A DNA stretch of 64,000 nt from Streptococcus didelphis DSM 15616 (lineage in GTDB: Bacteria; Bacillota; Bacilli; Lactobacillales; Streptococcaceae): the NCBI RefSeq assembly GCF_000380005.1, contig NZ_KB904188.1, positions 124,001 to 188,000 of the forward strand, given 5' to 3'. Position numbers and translations under genes: made by a program. Each line of letters opens with the position of its first letter. The first letter of the stretch is position 1. Positions 41,344-49,343 of this stretch are shown here, in pieces. The notes under the pieces are model-generated. The model searched no databases. It was given only the letters and a program-made list of their open reading frames with translations, and had not been told where the DNA came from.

Positions 41344-42163
41344 GATTAAAATCCTGGCTTTGGATTTAGACGGAACCCTCTTAAATTCAGAAAAAATTGT
41401 CAGTGATGCTAATAAAGAAGCCATTCAATTAGCCAAGGAAAAGGGGGTTAAGGTTGTTATTACAACAGGTAGGCCCTTGGCTGCTATTGAACATCTGTTA
41501 GAGGAGTTAGATCTTCTTGATGATGAGGATTATTCCATCACCTTTAATGGTGGCCTGGTTCAAAAAAATACAGGTCGGATTTTGGATAAGAGCAGTATGA
41601 CCTTTGAACAAGTTAGCTATCTAGCAAGTGTCTTGGATAGTTTGGATTTGCCAACAGATGTTTTAAGTGAAGGAAAGGTCTACAGTATAGCTAGTGCAAG
41701 TGGCCGTCAGTCGCAATATTGTCTGGCTAACCCCATGCTAGACTTTATTCAACTTGATTCTCTGGCAGACTTGCCTCAAGATATTGTCTATAACAAGATT
41801 GTCACTGTGACAGATGCTGATTTTTTAGACCAACAATTGGCTAAAGCAGCTCCAGATGCCTTTGTAGATTTTGAAGCTTTTAAATCACGTGATATTATTT
41901 TTGAGCTCATGCCAAAGGGGATTCATAAAGCATTTGGTTTGGACTTGCTTTGCCAGCACTTGGGCTTAGAGGCAAGACATGTCATGGCTATGGGAGATGA
42001 GGCTAATGATTTTACCATGTTAGAGTGGGCAGGTCTTGGCGTTGCCATGGCTAATGCTGTTACTGATGCCAAAAATATTGCTGATAAGGTAACCAGCCTA
42101 ACTAATGATCAATCAGGAGTAGCTGAAGCTATCCAAAATTATATCGTAAATGAGGAGATCTAA
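41336..42163 (+). CDS. Cof-type HAD-IIB phosphatase (second copy)
   Basis: 275-residue paralogue of its upstream neighbour: DLDGTLLNSEK (motif I), TTGRP (motif II) and MGDEANDFTMLEWAG (motif IV). It is more typical of the YidA/YwpJ branch. It overlaps both neighbours (8 nt upstream, 1 nt with ftsY as TAATG), so all three are translated from one message. This HAD-HAD-ftsY grouping is common in streptococci though the functional link is unclear. Confidence 0.92.
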   Translation: MNEIKILALDLDGTLLNSEKIVSDANKEAIQLAKEKGVKVVITTGRPLAAIEHLLEELDLLDDEDYSITFNGGLVQKNTGRILDKSSMTFEQVSYLASVLDSLDLPTDVLSEGKVYSIASASGRQSQYCLANPMLDFIQLDSLADLPQDIVYNKIVTVTDADFLDQQLAKAAPDAFVDFEAFKSRDIIFELMPKGIHKAFGLDLLCQHLGLEARHVMAMGDEANDFTMLEWAGLGVAMANAVTDAKNIADKVTSLTNDQSGVAEAIQNYIVNEEI

Positions 42164-43506
42164 TGGGACTATTTGACAGATTATTTGGAAATAAAAAAGA
42201 CAAAGATAAGGCTAAAGACCAAGAAGAGATTGATGCTCAGGATAAAAAGTCAGAGGCTGATAAACCCATAGCTGAACAAGAGCCAGACGAGCCTATTTTG
42301 CCAGTTGAAGAGCCAAAGGAGCAGGACTTTTCTATCAGTCAGGAGCAGGAGCCTGAAAGAGAAGAAGATCAAGAACTTGCTTTAGAAGAGCGTCAGCCAG
42401 AAGAAGTGGTGGATTCTGACAGTTTTTCTTTGGGTGGCATGGCCGATCAGGAACCTTCTATAGAGGATCAGGACCAAGCAGGTCTCCTAGATCAGGAAGT
42501 TCTTCCTTCTGACATAGCTGACAGTGCTGACACGGATTTCTTGGAAAAAGAAGAGGAGCCAGTCCTAGTAGAGGATGAGGAGGCCGAGCAGGAAAAATAC
42601 GATCGTAGTCTGAAAAAAACCAGGACAGGTTTTGCAGCTCGTTTGAATAGTTTTTTTGCGAATTTCCGTAGTGTGGATGAGGAATTTTTTGAAGACTTAG
42701 AAGAAATGCTGATTCTATCGGATGTGGGTGTGACGGTTGCGACAAGGCTGACCGAGGAGCTGCGGCAAGAAGCCAAGCTGGAAAATGCTAAAAAGACCGA
42801 GGACCTCAAGCGTCTGATTATTGAAAAGCTAATTGCCATCTATGAAAAAGATGGGGTCTACAAGGAAGCTATCAACTATCAACAGGGCTTGACGGTGATG
42901 CTTTTTGTGGGGGTCAATGGGGTTGGAAAGACCACCTCTATCGGAAAACTGGCCTATCGTTATAAGCAAGAAGGCAAGAAGGTCATGCTAGTGGCTGCAG
43001 ATACCTTCCGGGCAGGAGCTGTTGCTCAGTTGGTTGAATGGGGGCGCCGGGTAGATGTGCCTGTAGTTGTGGGTCCAGAAAAAGCAGATCCAGCTTCGGT
43101 AGTATTTGATGGTGTTGAAAGAGCTGTCGCAGAAGGAATGGATATCTTACTGATTGATACTGCTGGGCGCTTACAAAATAAGGAAAATCTGATGGCTGAG
43201 CTTGAAAAAATGGGCAGAATTATCAAGCGCGTGCTTCCTGATGCGCCTCATGAAACCCTGCTTGCTCTTGATGCTTCCACAGGTCAAAATGCTCTTAGCC
43301 AGGCTAAGGAATTTGCTAAGATTATGCCCCTAAGTGGCTTGATTTTAACCAAGATTGATGGGACTGCTAAGGGTGGTGTGGTTATGGCTATTCGCCAAGA
43401 GCTAGATATTCCTGTTAAGTTTATTGGTTTTGGTGAAAAAATGGATGATATTGGTGAATTTGATTCCGAAGAATTCATGAAGGGCTTATTAAGCGGGCTT
43501 TTATAA
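42163..43506 (+). CDS. ftsY: signal recognition particle receptor FtsY
   Basis: 447-residue SRP GTPase receptor delivering ribosome-nascent chains to SecYEG. The N-terminal ~140 residues form an acidic, Glu/Asp/Gln-rich A region after a short amphipathic start (MGLFDRLFGNKKDKDK). NG domain: G1 FVGVNGVGKTTSIGKLA, DTFRAGAVAQL, DTAGRLQNKENLM, TKIDGTAKGGV. Length variation in family members lies mainly in the acidic region. Confidence 0.97.
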   Translation: MGLFDRLFGNKKDKDKAKDQEEIDAQDKKSEADKPIAEQEPDEPILPVEEPKEQDFSISQEQEPEREEDQELALEERQPEEVVDSDSFSLGGMADQEPSIEDQDQAGLLDQEVLPSDIADSADTDFLEKEEEPVLVEDEEAEQEKYDRSLKKTRTGFAARLNSFFANFRSVDEEFFEDLEEMLILSDVGVTVATRLTEELRQEAKLENAKKTEDLKRLIIEKLIAIYEKDGVYKEAINYQQGLTVMLFVGVNGVGKTTSIGKLAYRYKQEGKKVMLVAADTFRAGAVAQLVEWGRRVDVPVVVGPEKADPASVVFDGVERAVAEGMDILLIDTAGRLQNKENLMAELEKMGRIIKRVLPDAPHETLLALDASTGQNALSQAKEFAKIMPLSGLILTKIDGTAKGGVVMAIRQELDIPVKFIGFGEKMDDIGEFDSEEFMKGLLSGLL

Positions 43507-43518
43507 GAGAGGGTTTAG

Positions 43519-44097
43519 ATGACAAACAGTCAGATGGATATTGAAAAATACAAGGCCTTAGCTCTTAGTAAGCAAGCAGAGCACCGTAAATTTTTGACTC
43601 AATTAAAGAAAAAGCCCCCTAAACATTTGGATAAGCTTGTACAAGAAATTCATGAGGAAGTTTTTTCAGAAATTGACTGTACCCAGTGTGCTAATTGTTG
43701 CCGTAGTCTAGGTCCTCTCTTTACAGAGGCAGATATTCAAAGGATAGCAAAGCATTTTCGGATGAAATTGTCAGCCTTTGAGGATATCTATCTAAAGGTG
43801 GACGAGGATAAGGATAAGGTCTTTAAAAGTATGCCCTGTCCTTTTTTAGGGGAGGATAATCTCTGTAGCATTTATGAGGAGCGGCCAAAGGCCTGCCGGG
43901 AATTTCCCCATACAGATCGGAAAAAGATTTATCAGATTAATGCTATAACCCTGAAAAATACCCTTATTTGTCCATCAGCTTATCTTTTTGTGGAAAAAAA
44001 AAAAATAGACTATAAAAAAACCAAGATGATTCTTCTTAAATCATTTTGGTTTTTTAGTCGTTTCTTATTTTCTTTTGATTTGTGGAAGGAAGCCTAA
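43519..44097 (+). CDS. YkgJ-family cysteine-cluster protein
   Basis: 192 residues with the zinc/iron-chelating cysteine pattern CTQCANCCRSLGPLF...CPFLGEDNLCSIYEERPKACREFP of the YkgJ (CxxCxxCC) family, function unknown. Near the C-terminus a run of 12 A (43994-44005) encodes the Lys of VEKKKID and could slip. The last 33 nt overlap, tail to tail, the 3' end of the collagen-like gene on the other strand. No terminator is visible. Confidence 0.85.
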   Translation: MTNSQMDIEKYKALALSKQAEHRKFLTQLKKKPPKHLDKLVQEIHEEVFSEIDCTQCANCCRSLGPLFTEADIQRIAKHFRMKLSAFEDIYLKVDEDKDKVFKSMPCPFLGEDNLCSIYEERPKACREFPHTDRKKIYQINAITLKNTLICPSAYLFVEKKKIDYKKTKMILLKSFWFFSRFLFSFDLWKEA

Positions 44098-45429
44098 GCT
44101 GCCTGCACCAGCCATGATAAGCATGGCTGCAGCAGTGAAGAAAGGATTGGTCTTATCTCCAGTTGCTGGGAGTTGGCTTGCCTTAGTTTGATTAGGGACT
44201 TCTTGGGCATTTAAGTTTTGCACTTTGTCAGAAGTGCTAGTTTGAGCTGTGCTTAAGTTTTTAACTGTACTTGTTTGTGCTTGCAGTTTTTGTTCTGTTT
44301 TAGGCTGATCAGCTTTTTTAGACGTTTTTGGAGCTTCTGGAAGCTGAGGCTGAGAATCAGAAGTCTTTGGAGCTTCTTTAGGCATTTCTTTTGGACTTTC
44401 TGGTTTTTCAGGTGCTAAAGGAAGCTCAGGGCTTTCTGGCAGTTGAGGATTTTCAGGATTTTCTGGCATTTCTGGTAGTTCAGGTTTTTCTTCTGACAAG
44501 TCAGTGTTAGGCAGATCGCTATTAGTGTCAAGTAGGATACTGTCACCCTTGTCACCTTTTTGTCCAGGGATTCCTTTTTCCCCACGTTCACCCTGTTCTC
44601 CTTGGATGCCTTTTTCCCCCTTATCGCCTTTTTCGCCACGGGCACCAGTGTCCCCTTTTTCTCCTTGGACACCTTGCTCTCCGCGTTCGCCTTTTTCCCC
44701 AGGGATTCCTTGCTCGCCTTTGTCCCCTTTTTCGCCACGAGGGCCGGTTTCCCCTTTTTCACCCTTAGGTCCTTGAGGTCCCATAGGTCCAGTTTCGCCT
44801 GGTTTTCCAGCCGGTCCTTGAGGTCCTTGAGGGCCCTGATCCCCTTTAGGACCAGGAGCTCCGTCTTTACCGGCAGGACCAGCAGGCCCCATAGGCCCAG
44901 TCTCACCTTTATCGCCTTTGGGTCCTTCTTTTCCAGCCGGTCCCATATCTCCAGCCGGTCCTGTTTCCCCACGGTCCCCCTTAGCCCCAGGAGTGCCATC
45001 TTTTCCAGCCGGCCCTTGGTCCCCTTTAGGTCCACGCTCTCCATCTTTCCCTTTTTCTCCAGCTGGACCAGCGGGGCCACGCTCACCGTCTTTTCCAGCC
45101 GGCCCTTGAGGACCACGTTCTCCATCAGGGCCAGCAGCTCCCTTTTCTCCTTTAGGTCCAGGTCTAACAGCTGCTTTATTTACCTCTTGAAAATAACTTT
45201 TAAGTACTTTGTTAAATTTCATTAGGTAGTCTGCGATTCCTTCATTAGTAGCAGGGATATTCTCTATTGGAGTTCGGTAAAGATTTTCGAATGCACTATA
45301 TAAAGCCTCATTTATTTGATCTTCAGCATATACTGTGTTAGCTGAGCCTGCTGAAGCAAAGATTGCTACTGTTACTAGAGCTATGCCATAGCGTCCGGTT
45401 AATTTTTTTAATGATTTTTTCTGTTTCAT
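44065..45429 (-). CDS. LPXTG-anchored collagen-like surface protein, second (downstream of pair)
   Basis: 454 residues. Sec signal peptide without YSIRK (cleaved after VYA, residue 35). A short helical head (36-90, with KFNKVLKSYFQEVNKA) resembles the variable domain of Scl proteins. An uninterrupted Gly-X-Y collagen region runs from about 91 to 296, followed by a Pro/Glu-rich wall linker (LPEMPENPENPQLPESPELP) and a Thr/Ser/Gln-rich spacer. LPATG (420-424), a membrane segment and a basic tail complete it. The stalk mixes GPx and charged GEK/GDK triplets. It lies 56 bp downstream of a paralogue with no terminator between, so it is likely co-transcribed. Ligand unknown. Confidence 0.93.
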   Translation of the reverse strand: MKQKKSLKKLTGRYGIALVTVAIFASAGSANTVYAEDQINEALYSAFENLYRTPIENIPATNEGIADYLMKFNKVLKSYFQEVNKAAVRPGPKGEKGAAGPDGERGPQGPAGKDGERGPAGPAGEKGKDGERGPKGDQGPAGKDGTPGAKGDRGETGPAGDMGPAGKEGPKGDKGETGPMGPAGPAGKDGAPGPKGDQGPQGPQGPAGKPGETGPMGPQGPKGEKGETGPRGEKGDKGEQGIPGEKGERGEQGVQGEKGDTGARGEKGDKGEKGIQGEQGERGEKGIPGQKGDKGDSILLDTNSDLPNTDLSEEKPELPEMPENPENPQLPESPELPLAPEKPESPKEMPKEAPKTSDSQPQLPEAPKTSKKADQPKTEQKLQAQTSTVKNLSTAQTSTSDKVQNLNAQEVPNQTKASQLPATGDKTNPFFTAAAMLIMAGAGSLGFLPQIKRK

Positions 45430-45485
45430 ATTATTGTCTACTTTCTTTTGATAAGTTATAAATAAGCTATTTTTTAAAGGAAGGT

Positions 45486-46853
45486 CTATTTTTTCTTGAC
45501 TTTTGGAAATAGGTGTAGACTTGTTGTAGCAGTTAGGATAAGGGGAGCTGCAAGAGTAAAGAAAGGATTAGTCTTGTCGCCCGTTGCTGGGAGTTGATCT
45601 GTATTTTCTTTATTTTCTTCTTTCCTTAGTGAAGCTTCTGTTTTTTGAGTATCAGAAGCAATAGGAGCTTGACTTGGAGTGCTGATAGCTTCACTAGCTT
45701 GTGTCTGAGTTTCTAATTGGCTGGGGTTAGTCTTCTCTTTTTCAATAACTGTGTCTTGTTCTACTACTGGGCTAGCAGCAGGACTAGCTTTAGGGTTTTC
45801 TTGAGGAGTTTCCGAACTACTTTCTAAGGTTATTTCAGGATTTTCTGAAGTCAAAGCAGGTTCAGGATCCTCTGGTGTGCTTATAGGGGTTTTAGTTTTG
45901 TCTGCTAGTTCTGATTTGACTTCAAGGCTGGTTTCAGGAATAGCTGGTGAGGAGCTAGTCTCACCCTTGTCACCCTGATCTCCTTGTAAGCCTTGCTGGC
46001 CAACTTGTCCTTTGTCTCCTTGAGAACCTTGTTCACCCTGCTCTCCCTTTTGGCCAGTAGCACCAGTTTCGCCTTTTTGACCTGGGATGCCTTTTTCCCC
46101 AGTTTGGCCTTTATCGCCTTGAGCACCTTGCTCTCCGCTTTCTCCTTTTTGACCAGGATTTCCAGTTTCGCCTTTTTCACCTATAGGTCCCCTAGGTCCA
46201 ATTTGTCCTGGTGTTCCATCTATACCAGTGGGACCTTGAATTCCAGTTTCTCCTGTTTGTCCTTTTGTACCATCTTTCCCATCATTACCAACTGGCCCTT
46301 GGGGACCCTTAGCACCAAGTTCTCCTTTTATACCTTTTTTCCCACTTGGTCCAGCGGGGCCATTAGGACCTTTTATACCTTTTTCCCCTTTAGGTCCAGT
46401 AGTACCATCTTTTCCATCAGGTCCTTGATTCCCAGTTTCTCCTTTTTTACCAGGAGCGCCATCCTCACCTTTAGGACCTTTAGGACCGACCTCTCCCTGT
46501 TTTCCATCAGGGCCAGCAGGTCCCATTGGTCCTGGGGATCCTTTATCTCCAGTTTCCCCTTTAAGTCCTTGCCTAGCTGTGGATATAAGTGCTTTATTTA
46601 GTTCTCTAAAGTATCGTTTAAGGAAAGTATCATATTTTTCTAAAAACTTTTTCAAAGCAGCAGGAGTTTTAGTAGTATTTCTCTCTAGATCAGGGATATC
46701 TTTCATTTTCCTATCTAGGCTTTCTTTAGGAGTTTCAAGTGGTATTTCTGCATGTACGGTGCTGTTTATGCTAGCTGAGGCTAGCACTGTTAGGGCTGCT
46801 AGGGCAATACCGTAGCGACTAGCCAACTTTCTTAATGGTTTTTTCGGTTTCAT
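45486..46853 (-). CDS. LPXTG-anchored collagen-like surface protein, first (behind TA-repeat promoter)
   Basis: 455 residues from ATG 46853 (MKPKKPLRKLASRYGIALAA). Signal peptide cleaved after VHA; helical head with KFLEKYDTFLKRYFRELNKA, clearly paralogous to the neighbour. The Gly-X-Y region (starting GLKGETGDKGSPGPMG) runs for about 215 residues and ends GDQGDKGE. A Pro/Glu/Ser-rich linker and LPATG at 421-425 follow. Upstream in-frame codons through TATATA (TTG at 46946) are not used in my call because they lie in the promoter. AAAGAAAG is a weak Shine-Dalgarno. Expression is probably modulated by the (TA)12 spacer. Confidence 0.92.
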   Translation of the reverse strand: MKPKKPLRKLASRYGIALAALTVLASASINSTVHAEIPLETPKESLDRKMKDIPDLERNTTKTPAALKKFLEKYDTFLKRYFRELNKALISTARQGLKGETGDKGSPGPMGPAGPDGKQGEVGPKGPKGEDGAPGKKGETGNQGPDGKDGTTGPKGEKGIKGPNGPAGPSGKKGIKGELGAKGPQGPVGNDGKDGTKGQTGETGIQGPTGIDGTPGQIGPRGPIGEKGETGNPGQKGESGEQGAQGDKGQTGEKGIPGQKGETGATGQKGEQGEQGSQGDKGQVGQQGLQGDQGDKGETSSSPAIPETSLEVKSELADKTKTPISTPEDPEPALTSENPEITLESSSETPQENPKASPAASPVVEQDTVIEKEKTNPSQLETQTQASEAISTPSQAPIASDTQKTEASLRKEENKENTDQLPATGDKTNPFFTLAAPLILTATTSLHLFPKVKKK

Positions 46854-46919
46854 ATCACTGTTTCTGCTTTCTTTCTTATTATTGGGTCTTATCATTATTT
46901 TAATAAGCGCAGTATCCAG

Positions 46920-46943
46920 TATATATATATATATATATATATA
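46920..46943 (-). repeat. (TA)12 dinucleotide repeat forming a promoter spacer
   Basis: Twelve TA units. On the minus strand the sequence reads GAATTG-(TA)12-CTGG, so TTGTAT (-35) and TATACT (-10) are formed at its two ends with exactly 17 bp between. Gain or loss of one TA unit would give 19 or 15 bp and should alter promoter strength. Predicted start about 58 nt before ATG 46853. Confidence 0.75.
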
Positions 46944-47059
46944 CAATTCAGATTTTAAAGGCTTTTTTAAAGAAATAGCTTGACAAAAATAAAAAATAAA
47001 TTAAAAGAATGTGTTTAAAATGAGTAAAACTTCATTTAATGAAGAAGAATTCCAAATAA

Positions 47060-47087
47060 AAAAGCCACTTCACATTGAGGTGAAGTG
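47060..47087 (-). terminator. terminator of the 47116-48836 unit
   Basis: CACTTCAC-ATTGAG-GTGAAGTG, 8-bp arms, T-run on the minus strand. Confidence 0.75.
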
Positions 47088-47115
47088 ACGTGTGTGATGA
47101 GTTTTTAGCTTGGTC

Positions 47116-47931
47116 TTAGAAGACCCGGTAGACATAAGGGTTAGAAGGTTGTTTGGTTTCTTTGACCTCTTGGATGTGTAAGACAGGCAGGGTCTGGGAC
47201 AGGTTTTTATCATATTCGGTTTGAAGGCGTCCCTTAACCTTTAGCCAGGTATTGTTTTTAAAGTGACTCTGGTTACCTGTAGTGAGTAGGCCATAGACTC
47301 CTGAGTCGGCAATACAGTGGATAATACCAAAACGGAACAAGAATTGGTACTTGTCATGGTCAGGTTCATTATAAACAAAGCCAGTATACTGAATATCCCG
47401 ATTCATGAATTCGTCTGGGTAGAGATAGATCAGTTCCATAACTTCCATATAATTTTCAGAAGTAATGGTCAGAGGAGAACTGCCCTGGTATTTTTTCAGT
47501 TCCTGGCGCATTTCCCTTTGATAAGCAGACTTTGTAAAGTAGAGACTGGTATCTGGTTTTAAATATTGAACCGAGGTACCGTCATCACTGACGCCTGACC
47601 TACTGCTACCAGCAGCAAGGGGAAAGGTATAGCCCTTGGCAGAAACAGTGGTTGAGTCCAGACTAACTGTTGGCACTAAAAGACCAATCAAGACAGGCAA
47701 AACCACAATAAAAGGACTTGTTAGCTTGGCTAATTTTCCTGTCATATGGCTATGGACAGAAATGTTTTTCATCCAAGTATAGAGTTGAACCATAGCTAGT
47801 AAAAAGGAAAGGACCATGGAAATATAGGCCAGATAGGAATACTGGATATTGATATATTGATCTAATTTCCCAGATAGCTCCAAGTACATGGTCAGCTCAA
47901 AATAGGCTGCTAAAATTAAAAAACGAATCAT
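47116..47931 (-). CDS. TIGR03943-type putative permease subunit (YcgQ-like)
   Basis: 271 residues: two N-terminal membrane helices and another near residue 75, then a soluble domain with GFVYNEPDHDKYQFLFRFGI, IHCIADSGVYGLL and WLKVKGRLQ. These features characterise the YcgQ partner of YcgR permeases. It overlaps the permease gene by 4 nt. In Bacillus the pair is linked to zinc-responsive genes; here no Zur site was recognised. Function as a metal or small-molecule exporter is only inferred. Confidence 0.78.
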   Translation of the reverse strand: MIRFLILAAYFELTMYLELSGKLDQYINIQYSYLAYISMVLSFLLAMVQLYTWMKNISVHSHMTGKLAKLTSPFIVVLPVLIGLLVPTVSLDSTTVSAKGYTFPLAAGSSRSGVSDDGTSVQYLKPDTSLYFTKSAYQREMRQELKKYQGSSPLTITSENYMEVMELIYLYPDEFMNRDIQYTGFVYNEPDHDKYQFLFRFGIIHCIADSGVYGLLTTGNQSHFKNNTWLKVKGRLQTEYDKNLSQTLPVLHIQEVKETKQPSNPYVYRVF

Positions 47932-48836
47932 CTCATCACCCCCACAACTAAGCAGTAAACTGTAATGATAAAGACTGACAAGCTGATAAATTGCATGATG
48001 AAGGGTCTCTTAAAGGCTTTTATCATCATCATTAAGTTTTTAATATCCACCATCGGACCAATCAATAAAAAGGCCAAGACAGGTGCAGTCCCAAAAGTTG
48101 TCAAAAGAGAAGCTCCAATAAAGGCATCTGCTTCACTACAAAGTGACAGAATAAAGGCCAAAAGCATCATGATAAGGATAGCTGTTAGAGGACTGTGACC
48201 AATAGTGGTTAAAATCCTGGTTGGCACATAAATCTGCATAGCAGAAGCAATCAGGGTCCCAAAAATCAAGTAACGCCCCGTATCAAAAAATTCATCAACA
48301 GCATGGGCTAAGGCCAGGTAGATTTTCTTACTAAGCCTTTCTTTGGAATAATCATGAAAATGTAAGCCTTCAGGATTATCTTTTAGGATATTCTCATCAG
48401 TAAAAAAGGCTAACATCACGCCCAAAGCAATAGCGACAATAATTGCTCCAGTCAGCCTTAAAAAGAGAAAACGCAAGGAATTACCAAAGGCAGAATAGGT
48501 AGCGAATAAAACAATGGGATTAATAATAGGGGCTGTCGCTAGAAAGGGAACAGCTGTGTAACTGGGAACCTTTTTTTCTAGGAAACGGTTGATAATAGGA
48601 ACAATCCCGCATTCGCAGGAAGGAAAGATAAAGCCAATAAAGGTTCCAAAAAGGATGCGAGGGAACTTGTGCTTGGGCAAATGCCTCTGAACCAGGTCAG
48701 GTGTCACAAAGACTTCAATAAAACCTGATAAGATTGTCCCTAACAAGACAAAGGGCAGAGCTTCAATGATAATAGACAAGAAGATAGCAGACCATTGCAA
48801 AACACTAGGAGGGAGATTTGATAAAAGGTTTAGCAT
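47928..48836 (-). CDS. permease of the YcgR/DUF318 family
   Basis: 302-residue membrane protein with about eight helices: the conserved IFPSCECGIVPIINRFL motif (Cys-Glu-Cys), VPFLATAPIINPIVL and LSLCSEADAFIGASL define this family of predicted permeases. It is co-transcribed with the TIGR03943 partner downstream. The CEC and SEAD motifs suggest metal or thiol chemistry but the substrate is unknown. Confidence 0.82.
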   Translation of the reverse strand: MLNLLSNLPPSVLQWSAIFLSIIIEALPFVLLGTILSGFIEVFVTPDLVQRHLPKHKFPRILFGTFIGFIFPSCECGIVPIINRFLEKKVPSYTAVPFLATAPIINPIVLFATYSAFGNSLRFLFLRLTGAIIVAIALGVMLAFFTDENILKDNPEGLHFHDYSKERLSKKIYLALAHAVDEFFDTGRYLIFGTLIASAMQIYVPTRILTTIGHSPLTAILIMMLLAFILSLCSEADAFIGASLLTTFGTAPVLAFLLIGPMVDIKNLMMMIKAFKRPFIMQFISLSVFIITVYCLVVGVMR

Positions 48837-48921
48837 CGTCTCTTAGTCCCTCACTTCTAGCCCAGTTTCAGGGCTTTTTTGGCTGCTATTAGCTAATCGT
48901 GTCAAAAAAGTCAAGGAAAGC

Positions 48922-49086
48922 CTATTCATCATGCTTTTCCTTAGGTTTACTTTTCATAGTATCATCTAAAGGGGTCATGATTTTGCCTTCTGCATCGACA
49001 TCAATAGGTTTATCAAAACTAGGGATGCTCGCAAAACCAGCCATCATCTTTTCAAGGTCATCATTTTTTTTATGGGTAATAGCCAT
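48922..49086 (-). CDS. small conserved streptococcal protein (SPJ_0845-like)
   Basis: 54-residue soluble protein, MAITHKKNDDLEKMMAGFAS at its start, ending in KPKEKHDE. It has its own minus-strand -10 (TATAAT, plus 49118-49123) and a short Shine-Dalgarno (GAAAG). The charged sequence with a central Pro/Asp-rich stretch resembles the short streptococcal proteins annotated SPJ_0845 family; this is from memory. A longer frame on the opposite strand (48899-49186) is not supported. Function unknown. Confidence 0.7.
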   Translation of the reverse strand: MAITHKKNDDLEKMMAGFASIPSFDKPIDVDAEGKIMTPLDDTMKSKPKEKHDE

Positions 49087-49313
49087 TGTAGAACCAACTT
49101 TCTTTCAAGATATTACTATTATACTATCATTTTCAGAGAATGAACAAAGAAAATCTTTTGTCTTACTTATAGCAAAAAATTCTTAAATGAAAGTTAAACA
49201 AGACTTTCTACTTAGAACTTAACTGTGTTTAAACCATAGCTTGTAGGCAAAGCTAGAAAAATCCTTAGGAGGAGTTTTTAGGGGGAGGACTTAGATTATA
49301 ATTTCAGAGAATT

Positions 49314-49323
49314 ATGCTATAAT
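49314..49323 (+). promoter_or_regulatory. extended -10 promoter of the phosphate two-component system
   Basis: TGC-TATAAT (TATAAT 49318-49323), about 21 nt before the start codon, followed by Shine-Dalgarno TAGGAG. Confidence 0.6.
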
Positions 49324-49343
49324 GTGATTGATAGGAGCAGACA

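Noticed and set aside
44415-45225. Long frames in other phases of the second collagen-like gene
   Set aside because: Same compositional artefact of Gly-X-Y coding; low-complexity proteins without start signals.
46854-46946. N-terminal extension of the first tandem collagen-like protein through the TA repeat (poly Tyr-Ile)
   Set aside because: It would start at TTG inside the promoter, has no Shine-Dalgarno, and pushes the signal peptide away from the N-terminus.
46980-47088. Plus-strand perfect TTGACA at 46980 and a 22-codon frame at 47020
   Set aside because: No acceptable -10 at the right distance, and the frame's end lies in a minus-strand terminator hairpin; the peptide has no recognisable feature.
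48899-49186. Plus-strand 95-codon frame
   Set aside because: The minus strand has a better small gene (54 codons) with promoter and conserved-looking sequence at the same place.
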